Assembly: GCA_028288485.1 (NCBI GenBank)
Contig: JAQBNO010000043.1
Span: forward strand, 93,400 to 157,399
Length of the DNA stretch: 64,000 nt
Source of the DNA: Segetibacter sp.
GTDB lineage: Bacteria > Bacteroidota > Bacteroidia > Chitinophagales > Chitinophagaceae
Direction: 5' to 3'
Shown: piece after piece, positions 24,914 to 32,329 of the stretch
Layout: each line of letters opens with the position of its first letter
How positions within the stretch are numbered: position 1 is the first letter of the stretch
Position numbers and translations under genes: made by a program
Notes under the pieces: model-generated
The model's database searches: none
Told to the model about the DNA's origin: nothing
What the model saw: only the letters and a program-made list of their open reading frames with translations

Positions 24914-25930
24914 ATGAACATCAACAGGAAAGTACAAACACTAGACGAATTTACCATACAACAACGACGCGACTTTCCGCAGGCAACCGGTGAACTCAGC
25001 ATGTTACTGAAGGATATTGCGCTTGCCGCAAAACGCGTAAATGTTGAGGTGAATAAGGCCGGGCTGGTAGACATTTTGGGAGATGCCGGTGAGGTAAATG
25101 TTCAGGGTGAAGATGTGAAAAAACTGGACATCTTTGCTAACAACCTTTTTATTGGCGTTACAAGACATGGCGTTAGTTGCGCCGGTGTTGGCAGCGAGGA
25201 AAATGACGATATTGTAGTTTTTGATGATCCTTTAAGTAATAACAGTAAGTATGTAATGCTAATGGATCCTTTAGACGGAAGTGGTAATATTGACGTAAAC
25301 GTATCGATAGGAACCATCTTTAGTATTTACAGGAGGGTAAGCGAAAAGGGTACGCCGGCAACGATTGAAGATTTTTTACAACCCGGTAATAAACAAATTG
25401 CAGCCGGCTATATTGTTTATGGTTCGAGCACCATGTTAGTATATGCAACAAGAATAAGTGTAAACGGTTTTACGCTCGACCAAACAATCGGCGAATTCAC
25501 GCTCAGCCATCCAGATATCAGGTGCCCGGAGGAAGGCAAGATTTACTCTGTTAATCATGGAAATTTCTGGCAGTTTGATGAAGGGATCCGAAAGTACATA
25601 AACATTTGCCAGAAAAAAGATAAATCGAACGGCGGACCATATAACCAGCGATACATCGGAAGCATGATAGCGGATGTTCACAGGAACCTGATAAAAGGGG
25701 GAATTTTTATGTATCCGACTACTTCAGACAAACCTAAAGGGAAACTTCGGTTGTTGTACGAATGTAACCCGCTGGCTTATATAATAGAAAAAGCTGGTGG
25801 TAAGGCCACAAATGGTACGGAAAGAATTTTAGATATTCAACCTACAGAATTACACCAGCGCTCCTCCTTATTTATTGGAAGCATGAAAATGATGGATGAA
25901 CTGGAATCCTACACCCGGAAAGTTGAATAA
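24914..25930 (+). CDS. fbp: Fructose-1,6-bisphosphatase class I
   Basis: This enzyme hydrolyses fructose-1,6-bisphosphate in gluconeogenesis. The start is ATG 24914 (MNINRKVQTLDEFTIQQRR), because the upstream codons lie in the spacer. The metal-binding motif DPLDGSGNIDVNVS and the acidic GSEENDD site are present. So are YVVYGSS-like AAGYIVYGSSTMLVYA, GSMIADVHRNLIKGGIFMYP and the substrate-binding KLRLLYECNPLAYIIEKAGG. The 338 residues are typical of class I enzymes, which in plants and animals are AMP-inhibited. Together with pgi at 37618-39276 it belongs to the sugar-phosphate core of metabolism. Confidence 0.96.
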   Translation: MNINRKVQTLDEFTIQQRRDFPQATGELSMLLKDIALAAKRVNVEVNKAGLVDILGDAGEVNVQGEDVKKLDIFANNLFIGVTRHGVSCAGVGSEENDDIVVFDDPLSNNSKYVMLMDPLDGSGNIDVNVSIGTIFSIYRRVSEKGTPATIEDFLQPGNKQIAAGYIVYGSSTMLVYATRISVNGFTLDQTIGEFTLSHPDIRCPEEGKIYSVNHGNFWQFDEGIRKYINICQKKDKSNGGPYNQRYIGSMIADVHRNLIKGGIFMYPTTSDKPKGKLRLLYECNPLAYIIEKAGGKATNGTERILDIQPTELHQRSSLFIGSMKMMDELESYTRKVE

Positions 25931-25939
25931 CGTCACACT

Positions 25940-26027
25940 GTTTTTTTATACCTGCAACTGTTTTCATAGCGGCATCGTTGCCTGTTGAAATCGGCAGTCG
26001 GGCAGAGGTGGTAATCACTTTATCTTC
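25940..26027 (-). repeat. GTACAAG element, copy 9 (long form, diverged)
   Basis: The minus strand keeps GTGATTACCACC, then a GC-richer insert, GGCAACGATG, and the tail GTTGCAGGTATAAAAAAAC. GTACAAG itself is lost. Confidence 0.55.
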
Positions 26028-26091
26028 AGAATAAATATTCATCGTTAGTTTTTACCAATACCTTTATTTTTGATCAAATCGTTTCAGTTTG

Positions 26092-26850
26092 ATGAAAAAA
26101 ATTATAGAAGTACAAAACCTTGTAAAAAGATACGGCAATTTTGAGGCTGTAAAAGGAATAAGCTTTGATGTAAATGAAGGTGAAATTTTTGGGTTGCTGG
26201 GTCCCAACGGAGCGGGAAAGAGCACTACGCTTGAAATAATCGAGACGCTTCGCCAAAAAACATCAGGAAAAATTGTGGTTGACGGATTTGACCTTGACAA
26301 ACAACCAGACGAAATAAAAAAGATAATTGGCGTTCAATTACAAACGTCGGGCTATTACCCGGGATTGAACCTGACGGAGCTGATTAAATTATTCGGTGGC
26401 TTATATAACGAAAAGGTGGATGTTACCGGGTTTTTGCAGATGGTTAATTTAACAGATAAAGCTAAAGCGAAATACAAAGAGCTGAGCGGTGGACAGAAAC
26501 AGCGCTTTTCTATAGCTACAACACTAATCAACCAACCGAAGATCATATTTCTCGATGAGCCTACTACCGGTTTAGATCCGCAGGCGCGCCGCAATTTGTG
26601 GGAACTGATACGCGGCATCCGCGAAAAGGGAACTACGGTTATTATTACCACTCACTACATGGATGAAGCTGAAGTGTTATGCGACAGGGTCGCAGTTATC
26701 GACAGCGGTAAAATAATTGCCATTGATTCTCCTGATAAAATGGTCGATGACCTTGTTGCCAGCGGCTTCGAAAGAAAAAAAGAAGTTAAAGCTGCCACAC
26801 TTGAAGATGTTTTTATAAATCTTACGGGCAAATCGCTCCGCGAAGAATAA
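26092..26850 (+). CDS. ABC transporter ATP-binding protein (ABC-2/CcmA type), permease not adjacent
   Basis: The start is ATG 26092; the codon before it is TTG and need not be used. The ATPase has Walker A GPNGAGKS at about 37-44, VQLQTSGYYPGLN around the Q-loop, the signature LSGGQKQRFSIA, Walker B IIFLDEPTTGLDPQ, and the H-loop TTHYMDEAE. The C-terminal tail (ATLEDVFINLTGKSLREE) is typical of ATPases that pair with ABC-2 membrane proteins for export of drugs, polysaccharides or lipids. The next gene, 32 bases on, is a peptidyl-prolyl isomerase, so the partner permease must be encoded elsewhere. The substrate is unknown. Confidence 0.92.
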   Translation: MKKIIEVQNLVKRYGNFEAVKGISFDVNEGEIFGLLGPNGAGKSTTLEIIETLRQKTSGKIVVDGFDLDKQPDEIKKIIGVQLQTSGYYPGLNLTELIKLFGGLYNEKVDVTGFLQMVNLTDKAKAKYKELSGGQKQRFSIATTLINQPKIIFLDEPTTGLDPQARRNLWELIRGIREKGTTVIITTHYMDEAEVLCDRVAVIDSGKIIAIDSPDKMVDDLVASGFERKKEVKAATLEDVFINLTGKSLREE

Positions 26851-26882
26851 CTTGCAGTGCACAATTACTATTTAAATTAATT

Positions 26883-27614
26883 ATGAAAAAAGTTTTTTTA
26901 TTGCCTTCTATTTTGTTGCTGGCCTTCGCGGTACAGGCACAAACAAAAAAAACTACCAAAAAGGTAGCTCAAACAAAAACAACAACAACAACCTCAGCAG
27001 GATTAAAAACTACTTCCGATAGCTTAAGTTATGCTTTTGGTATTTCCCTGGGACAGTATATGAAAAGCCAGGGCATCAGTACATGCAACTTTGCTATGTT
27101 AAATAAAGCTATCGACCAAACTATTAAAGGTCAGCCAACTTTGCTTGACATGAACCAGGCTAACCACCTTATGGGCAGGCTGGTTGAAAATAAAACAAAA
27201 CAGGTAGCGGCGGCAGAAAAAGCAAAGGGCACGCAATTTTTAGCTAAAAACAAAAGTCGTGCAGGCGTTATGACAACTTCGAGTGGCTTGCAGTACGAAA
27301 TTCTTACAAAGGGTACCGGAGCAGTTCCAACAAGAACTGATACAGTAACTGCACACTACAAAGGTTCATTACTTGATGGAAAAGAGTTTGATAATTCCTA
27401 CAGTCGTGGAGAACCTCTTACAATTCCCGTTGCAGGCGTAATACCGGGATGGACTGAAGCATTAACATTGATGCCGGTTGGAAGTAAATGGAAACTATAC
27501 ATTCCTGCAGAAATAGGTTATGGTGATTATGGGGCGGGGCAAGATATTCCTGGTGGAGCTACATTGGTTTTTGAAGTTGAATTGTTAGGCATTGCGAATA
27601 AAAAAGCTTTATAA
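26883..27614 (+). CDS. Periplasmic FKBP-type peptidyl-prolyl cis-trans isomerase
   Basis: This enzyme catalyses X-Pro isomerisation during folding of exported proteins. A signal peptide of about 20 residues ends at AVQAQ, followed by a Lys/Thr-rich linker. Residues of about 45-125 form the FkpA/Mip-like N-terminal dimerisation segment (SDSLSYAFGISLGQYMKSQGI). The FKBP domain covers about 135-240: GLQYEILTKGTG, VTAHYKGSLLDGKEFDNSYSRGEP, VIPGWTEALTLMPVGSKWKLYIP and PGGATLVFEVELLGI. Most active-site aromatics of the family are in place. It is 2 bases upstream of a DinB-fold gene, so the two are co-transcribed. Confidence 0.93.
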   Translation: MKKVFLLPSILLLAFAVQAQTKKTTKKVAQTKTTTTTSAGLKTTSDSLSYAFGISLGQYMKSQGISTCNFAMLNKAIDQTIKGQPTLLDMNQANHLMGRLVENKTKQVAAAEKAKGTQFLAKNKSRAGVMTTSSGLQYEILTKGTGAVPTRTDTVTAHYKGSLLDGKEFDNSYSRGEPLTIPVAGVIPGWTEALTLMPVGSKWKLYIPAEIGYGDYGAGQDIPGGATLVFEVELLGIANKKAL

Positions 27615-27616
27615 TA

Positions 27617-28156
27617 ATGTCAGATACTGTTGAAGACGTTCGTTATCCTATCGGCCAATACGAGGTGCAGCCTTATTCAGAAGCGTTAAAAACAAAGTGG
27701 GTAAGCGATATAAAACTTCTTCCGAATGATATCGAAATAGCGATACAGAACCTGGATGAATACCAGTTGGATACTGCATACCGAGAAGGTGGGTGGACCG
27801 TAAAACAGTTAGTGCATCATGTTGCTGACAGCCATATGAATGCCTATATCCGTTTTAAGCTGGGTCTTACTGAAGAAAATCCGGTAATTAAACCGTATGA
27901 AGAAAAAGGTTGGGCAAATCTTCCCGACGTATTTAGCGTTCCTGTAAATGTTTCTGTTACTTTGTTGCATGCCCTGCACCGGCGGTTGCACGTTCTTTTA
28001 CTGAATATTAGTGAGGAAGAATATTTGAATCGCACGGTTTTTCATCCTGAGCATCAAAAGCAAATGTCGCTTTGGCATTTGTTGGGCATGTACGCATGGC
28101 ACGGTAAACATCATGTTGCACATATTAATAAACTTAAAGAGCAAAAGGGCTGGTAA
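27617..28156 (+). CDS. YfiT/BstA-like DinB-superfamily metal-dependent hydrolase or transferase
   Basis: The family includes the B. subtilis YfiT protein and bacillithiol S-transferase BstA. The signature N-terminal motif RYPIGQYEVQPYSEALKTKWVSDI is well conserved. Metal ligands are likely the His of VKQLVHHVADSH and the pair in MYAWHGKHHVAHI. It has 179 residues and no signal peptide. It begins 2 bases after the isomerase stop, but the isomerase is exported and this one is not, so a shared function is not obvious. The actual substrate or thiol partner in this lineage is unknown. Confidence 0.9.
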   Translation: MSDTVEDVRYPIGQYEVQPYSEALKTKWVSDIKLLPNDIEIAIQNLDEYQLDTAYREGGWTVKQLVHHVADSHMNAYIRFKLGLTEENPVIKPYEEKGWANLPDVFSVPVNVSVTLLHALHRRLHVLLLNISEEEYLNRTVFHPEHQKQMSLWHLLGMYAWHGKHHVAHINKLKEQKGW

Positions 28157-28161
28157 TTGTG

Positions 28162-28233
28162 TCAAACGTGAAACGGCAAACATCAATAATGAAAAAGTGA
28201 TCATTTGTTTACGTTCAACGTTTCACGCTTTGA
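28162..28233. repeat. Inverted repeat of the CGTTTCAC word family
   Basis: TCAAACGTGAAACG (28162-28175) pairs with CGTTTCACGCTTTGA (28219-28233) with one bulged base. CGTTCAACGTTTCACG is a word shared with the spacer near 57450. It lies between the YfiT-like and Nudix genes and could form a long hairpin. Confidence 0.6.
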
Positions 28234-28251
28234 TCGGCAGTATTATCCAGA

Positions 28252-28821
28252 ATGAAAAACAATAGCTTGAAGTGGAAAACTTTATCATCCGACTACCTGT
28301 TCACCGATACCTGGTTACGGGCACGAAGAGATAAATGTGAACGACCCGATGGAAAAATTGTTTACCCGTATTACGTAATGGAATATCCCGACTGGGTAAC
28401 AGCGGTCGGGCTGACTGAAGACGAAAAAGTAATTCTTGTAAAACAATATCGGCATGCATTAGGAGAGGAGTGCATTGAATTGCCGGGTGGATGTGTAGAT
28501 GCAAAAGATGAAAATTTCGAAATTGCTGTACGCCGGGAGTTTCTTGAAGAAACAGGTTATACATTTAAAACTGCAGAATACCTGGGCCGCACTTCGGCGA
28601 ACCCCTCTACTAACGCAAATACGCTGTATATGTTTTTATTAACAGGCGGCAAGAAAGTACAGGAGCAGGATTTGGATGCAAATGAGGAAATGCACGTTGA
28701 GTTGGTAAGCCTGCAGGAGTTTAAACAAATGCTGGTTGATAACAAATTCGTTCAGTCTATGCACGTTACAAATATTTTTTACGCCTTACAAAAGTTGAAT
28801 AAGCTCGAGATTAAAGTTTAA
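28252..28821 (+). CDS. Nudix hydrolase (ADP-ribose pyrophosphatase-like)
   Basis: Nudix enzymes hydrolyse nucleoside diphosphates linked to another group. The Nudix box is visible as GGCVDAKDENFEIAVRREF followed by LEETGY; the first loop is one residue longer than the strict Gx5E pattern. VKQYRHALGEECIELPGG just before it is characteristic of the ADP-ribose/sugar-nucleotide pyrophosphatase group. The protein has 189 residues and starts at ATG 28252. The C-terminal part has EEMHVELVSLQEFKQML. It converges on hsp20 across a very strong bidirectional terminator. Substrate specificity cannot be assigned from sequence. Confidence 0.9.
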   Translation: MKNNSLKWKTLSSDYLFTDTWLRARRDKCERPDGKIVYPYYVMEYPDWVTAVGLTEDEKVILVKQYRHALGEECIELPGGCVDAKDENFEIAVRREFLEETGYTFKTAEYLGRTSANPSTNANTLYMFLLTGGKKVQEQDLDANEEMHVELVSLQEFKQMLVDNKFVQSMHVTNIFYALQKLNKLEIKV

Positions 28822-28864
28822 TAGAACCTTGATTAGCTGATTTTTTAACTGGTTTTAGTGATAG

Positions 28865-28921
28865 TTTGTGGGAACCGGCGGAACATCTCTAAATCGACAT
28901 CGTTGTGTCACTCACTTGTAC
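28865..28921 (-). repeat. GTACAAG element, copy 10 (short form, GTGACAC core)
   Basis: The minus-strand head GTACAAGTGAGTGACACAAC plus GATG is perfect, and the tail is CCGCCGGTTCCCACAAA. It lies between the Nudix gene and the terminator. Confidence 0.92.
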
Positions 28922-28980
28922 TTCCAGTACTTTATTCGGCGTGCCGCAAACAGCGCTCTAATGTAAATACTTCCCAGGAT

Positions 28981-29028
28981 AGCATACTAAAAAGGCCGTC
29001 GTTGATTCGACGGCCTTTTTAGTATGCT
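28981..29028. terminator. Bidirectional terminator with 21-bp perfect stem
   Basis: The left arm 28981-29001 and right arm 29008-29028 are perfect reverse complements around the loop TTGATT. The core is AAAAAGGCCGTCG / CGACGGCCTTTTT, so both directions end in a T-run. It separates the converging Nudix and hsp20 genes. Confidence 0.93.
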
Positions 29029-29046
29029 TAGAAACGTTACAACTGG

Positions 29047-29499
29047 TTATGAAATGTTAATGAGTCTTGATGGTTTTTGTTTTACTTCTTCACGTTTAGG
29101 TATGGATAGGTGAAGCACTCCATTTTCATATTTAGCCTGGATGTTGTCTGCATCAACCGCTTCCCTGGAAAGTTGAAAACTACGTTGGAAAGATTGGTAA
29201 CTAAATTCTTTCCGGGTGTAACGGTCATTTTCTTTTTCCTCGTGTTCATTTTTCTGTTCAGAACTAATAGTAAGAATGTTGTTGTTCAATTCAACTTTAA
29301 AATCTTCTTTTTTCATACCAGGAGCCGCCATTTCAACTTCGAAAGTTTCGGCTGTTTCTTTCACATTTACAGCAGGCAAAGTTGTTCCCTGCAATGAGAA
29401 GTTTGAATTGCCCCAATCAAATAAATCTTTGGTGAAAAAGTCATCAAATAAATTTGGCAAAGTGTTCATTAAGTTGCCATTTCTTTTTGCGAGTGTCAT
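29047..29499 (-). CDS. Small heat-shock protein, Hsp20/alpha-crystallin family
   Basis: Hsp20 proteins are ATP-independent holdases that form oligomers and bind unfolding proteins. The alpha-crystallin domain covers about residues 42-140: LPAVNVKETAETFEVEMAAPGMKKEDFKVEL, then RKEFSYQSFQRSFQLSREAVD and the conserved YENGVLHLSIPKRE. The C-terminal I-x-I-type anchor is approximated by RLINIS. It has 150 residues. A full Shine-Dalgarno AAGGAGG lies at 29505-29511, 5 bases from the ATG. That is rare in Bacteroidota, which mostly initiate without one, so high translation is likely. The gene is monocistronic. No CIRCE-like operator was seen upstream. Confidence 0.94.
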   Translation of the reverse strand: MTLAKRNGNLMNTLPNLFDDFFTKDLFDWGNSNFSLQGTTLPAVNVKETAETFEVEMAAPGMKKEDFKVELNNNILTISSEQKNEHEEKENDRYTRKEFSYQSFQRSFQLSREAVDADNIQAKYENGVLHLSIPKREEVKQKPSRLINIS

Positions 29500-29810
29500 A
29501 ATTTCCTCCTTTTAAGTAATGAGTTAATTAAGTTTTCATCCGGTATAAATCAAGTAAAATGCCGGCGCAATAAAACTGATTTTTTTTCAGAATTTTGTAT
29601 TAAAATGACAGTATTTGAGAAAAAATGACAATTGTAAACGCATCGTCATTTCGTTTTTCGGGGAAATGAGGCAGAGTAAAAAAAACTATGAATTAGGAAA
29701 TTGGAAATAAAAAAGTCCCGGTTCTATCAACCAGTATCTCTCGCTGCTTGTCTTTGGGTGCAGACATTTTTGGTTAGTAAACATTGCTTTCTGTTGCTTT
29801 TTCGATGCGA

Positions 29811-29887
29811 GTACAAGTGCGCGACATCACCAAAGGGAACCGTCCCGACAACCATGCCGCTCTCTGATTGCATCCCTGCTACAAAAC
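29811..29887 (+). repeat. GTACAAG element, copy 11 (long form)
   Basis: The head GTACAAGTGCGCGACATCACC is followed by the insert AAAGGGAACCGTCCC, then GACAACCATG and the tail CATCCCTGCTACAAAACA. GGGA and TCCC in the insert can pair. Confidence 0.8.
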
Positions 29888-30000
29888 AATTCAAAGAAAA
29901 CGTAGCTGTTTAGGAGACAAGTTTCATAAAATCGAGTAAGCCGTTCGTCAATCTAACTCCCTGGTTTTATAGGTGGGGTAATAGGCACTTCTTACCAAAT

Positions 30001-30034
30001 AAAAAACGCCTTAAATAAATAAGACGATTTTTGT
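30001..30034 (-). terminator. Likely terminator of the SusC/D operon
   Basis: On the minus strand CGTCTT and AAGGCG form a short stem (one G-U pair) with an 8-base loop, followed by TTTTTT. It lies 27-60 bases after the DUF4302 stop. Confidence 0.55.
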
Positions 30035-30060
30035 TTATTGTTTGCAAGGATTTGTCGGTA

Positions 30061-31362
30061 TTACATTTCCCAGGTAATCCAGCTTTTGCCGTCAGAAGCG
30101 CTAACCATATCATAAGTAGTTGGGCTTGTTTGAACAAAATAGTAACCACTCGAATTATATAACAATGTGCGAGAACTTGCAGCGGCGCCGGTTGATGGAT
30201 AGGCACCGTAGGTACCTGCCTGTACAAATACTGCGCGGCCATCGCTTGTAAATGTCGGCTTCCTTGGCGCGGTACCATACGAAAGGGTAAGAGAATTTGC
30301 CGCGGTATTGAGAAATATAGGTGCAAATACATCGTTACTTGCAGTATAAGCAGGCCAGTAAATTAAGTAGTAATAAGGAAAAGTGCCGCTTTTTAAAGCG
30401 GTAATGTTGAATGCGTTATCTACTCCATTCGAGTGAAATCCAGTTGCAGAAATCCAATAATCGCCTGTTGCAGCAGCCTGGTTCCACCACCTTGCAGGAG
30501 CATTAACATCTACTTTTAGTGGCACCACAACTCCTGCCACGGAAGCAGGCTGATTATTAACGGTCATAGAAATTGAGGCCGTAGTAGCGTTAAAATTCAT
30601 ATTGTTAAAACTACTAATCGTTGTATTGCCGACTACTAATGGATTGGCGAATGTAATTCCTTCTATTGTTAGATAATAATTGGTAGTAAATGATTGTACC
30701 ACTCCATTAGCTCCAAGCCACGAAAAAGTAAAACTTCGGTTCTGGAGATTTATCTGCACATCGAATAGCTGGTTGCCGATGGTAAGTCTTTTAAAATAAG
30801 TCAGTATCTTGTTTATATTAAGACCATTTGCCAATTGCCTGTTGGCAAAAGCTGTTGCTTCCTGTTGTGTAGCTCTTACTAAAACCGCTTTACTGCCATT
30901 AAAACGCCCAACCAGTTTTATTGTATCTGTTGAACTTGAATCGAAGTAAAATTCAAAATCAGACACGAGACCCGCACCACGCGTTCCTCCGTTAACAGTT
31001 TCGTCGGGGTCCGATAGAACATGCAGGTAGGAATACGTATCGAACAAAAGGCTGGGTTGCTGTAAACCTTTTATGCGATAACTACTTTCGCCAAAATTAG
31101 CTGCTGAAGAAGAGTCGAAATCGGATAACATTTGAACCCTGTTCGAATCGTTGAATTTAAAATAAAAGCTGAAAACACCTCCTCCTTTTGGATATAGCGT
31201 TGCTTTCCAACCATTTTGTGCTCCTGAAAGTTGTGTTTGATAAGCTTTAAGCGCTTCTGTTAACCGTTCATCAGCCGACTTATTAAAAAGGCTTGTATCA
31301 TCCTTTTTGCAAGAGTAAAAGGCTGCAACTGCCAACAGGACGGCTATTATGTATTTGTTCAT
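30061..31362 (-). CDS. DUF4302 domain lipoprotein
   Basis: This is a surface or periplasmic lipoprotein of the DUF4302 family, found in Bacteroidota next to SusC/SusD pairs; its biochemical role is not known. The lipobox is AAFYSC with Cys18, followed by KKDD, which fits lipoproteins of this phylum. The hallmark N-terminal segment ADERLTEALKAYQTQLSGAQNGWKATLYPKGGGVFSFYFKF is present, then VLSDPDETVNGGTRGAGLVSDFEF. The rest is beta-rich. It has 433 residues and is the last gene of a four-gene operon, 23 bases after the metallohydrolase. A role in binding the imported substrate is inferred from position. Confidence 0.9.
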   Translation of the reverse strand: MNKYIIAVLLAVAAFYSCKKDDTSLFNKSADERLTEALKAYQTQLSGAQNGWKATLYPKGGGVFSFYFKFNDSNRVQMLSDFDSSSAANFGESSYRIKGLQQPSLLFDTYSYLHVLSDPDETVNGGTRGAGLVSDFEFYFDSSSTDTIKLVGRFNGSKAVLVRATQQEATAFANRQLANGLNINKILTYFKRLTIGNQLFDVQINLQNRSFTFSWLGANGVVQSFTTNYYLTIEGITFANPLVVGNTTISSFNNMNFNATTASISMTVNNQPASVAGVVVPLKVDVNAPARWWNQAAATGDYWISATGFHSNGVDNAFNITALKSGTFPYYYLIYWPAYTASNDVFAPIFLNTAANSLTLSYGTAPRKPTFTSDGRAVFVQAGTYGAYPSTGAAASSRTLLYNSSGYYFVQTSPTTYDMVSASDGKSWITWEM

Positions 31363-31385
31363 ATTATTAACAATTTGCTTCCCTT

Positions 31386-32303
31386 TTAATAAAGGAGTGA
31401 ATTAATAGCTGTTTTAGTTCTTGTTTGCAAACTATAAAAATCCATATTCCACGCCTGCTTGAAATAAGCAACTACTGACGCCTCCTTTTGTCTCAGTCTT
31501 GCTTTAGCTTCAGCAGCAGTTGTTCCGCTTGCAGTAGTACCTGTATAGTTGATGCTGTTAACAAGTTGATCAAACCACGGTTTACCATACACAAGCATCA
31601 TAGAGACCATCTCTGCCCAGTCGTCCGCTTTTCCGGAAATGGAATACTGGGTTATAAAACCTTCGTCCAGTGCATCCTGTTCTGTAACATTCAACCAATC
31701 AGAAGTATAAGACCTTGCACTTGAGGCACTAAATTCAATAGGAACTTTTATATTCTGATCGAGAATGTGCGCAAATTCATGCTGGATTACGTGAAACATT
31801 TCTATGACTGTGGCTGTATCTCCTGGTGTATATCCAGGCATGCCCTTAATGCGAAAGCCATTAATATTATAAAGCACTACTTTACGGCCGCCCTCTGCGG
31901 TTCCCAATTTAATCGCACCGCTTTGATACGCAGGGCTTCCTTCCAGCACGAAAAACTTAGGGCTTATTTTCTTAAAAAAAGGCAGACCCGCCTCAGCAAT
32001 ATAAGGATCGATCCAGGCCTTTTTTATGGCATCCATTACCGGGATTATTTTTTCTTCTTTAGGAGGTACCAATGTTTTGTCCATATCGGATTGCAGCTCC
32101 GATTGATCCCATTTATACTTAACCCCAATGTTAAAGGGTAGGGTCAAATTAGAGTGAATCCATCTATCTGTTGAGGTGCTCGCCCATGTATCGCCGCCGA
32201 GGCCGGGAATATTATCGATTGGTCCCAGTGCTTCTTCCTTTTTACATGAAGATGCAAAAAGCGCAAGTGGCAATACAAGAAATGAAAGTTTTATAATTTT
32301 CAT
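31386..32303 (-). CDS. SusC/D-associated zinc metallohydrolase lipoprotein
   Basis: This belongs to the family of putative zinc metallohydrolase lipoproteins that accompany substrate-import (SusC/SusD) loci. The lipobox gives Cys20 (LFASSC) followed by KKEE. The zinc site HEFAH is at residues 175-179, inside MFHVIQHEFAHILDQN. A downstream acidic ligand may lie in EQDALDEGFITQY, and DDWAEMVSMMLVYG resembles the gluzincin C-terminal helix. The length is 305 residues. It is likely exposed at the outer membrane, where it may trim a peptide or glycopeptide before import. The cleavage specificity is unknown. Confidence 0.88.
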   Translation of the reverse strand: MKIIKLSFLVLPLALFASSCKKEEALGPIDNIPGLGGDTWASTSTDRWIHSNLTLPFNIGVKYKWDQSELQSDMDKTLVPPKEEKIIPVMDAIKKAWIDPYIAEAGLPFFKKISPKFFVLEGSPAYQSGAIKLGTAEGGRKVVLYNINGFRIKGMPGYTPGDTATVIEMFHVIQHEFAHILDQNIKVPIEFSASSARSYTSDWLNVTEQDALDEGFITQYSISGKADDWAEMVSMMLVYGKPWFDQLVNSINYTGTTASGTTAAEAKARLRQKEASVVAYFKQAWNMDFYSLQTRTKTAINSLLY

Positions 32304-32329
32304 ATGTTGAATTATGTCTTTTTAAAAAA

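Larger units (their letters stand above)
29500..30060. other. Spacer upstream of hsp20 (561 bases)
   Basis: Apart from the hsp20 leader with its strong Shine-Dalgarno sequence, GTACAAG element copy 11, and a hairpin downstream of the DUF4302 gene, I see no gene or known element. The short ORF crossing 29701-29913 overlaps the repeat and lacks any family signature. Confidence 0.65.
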
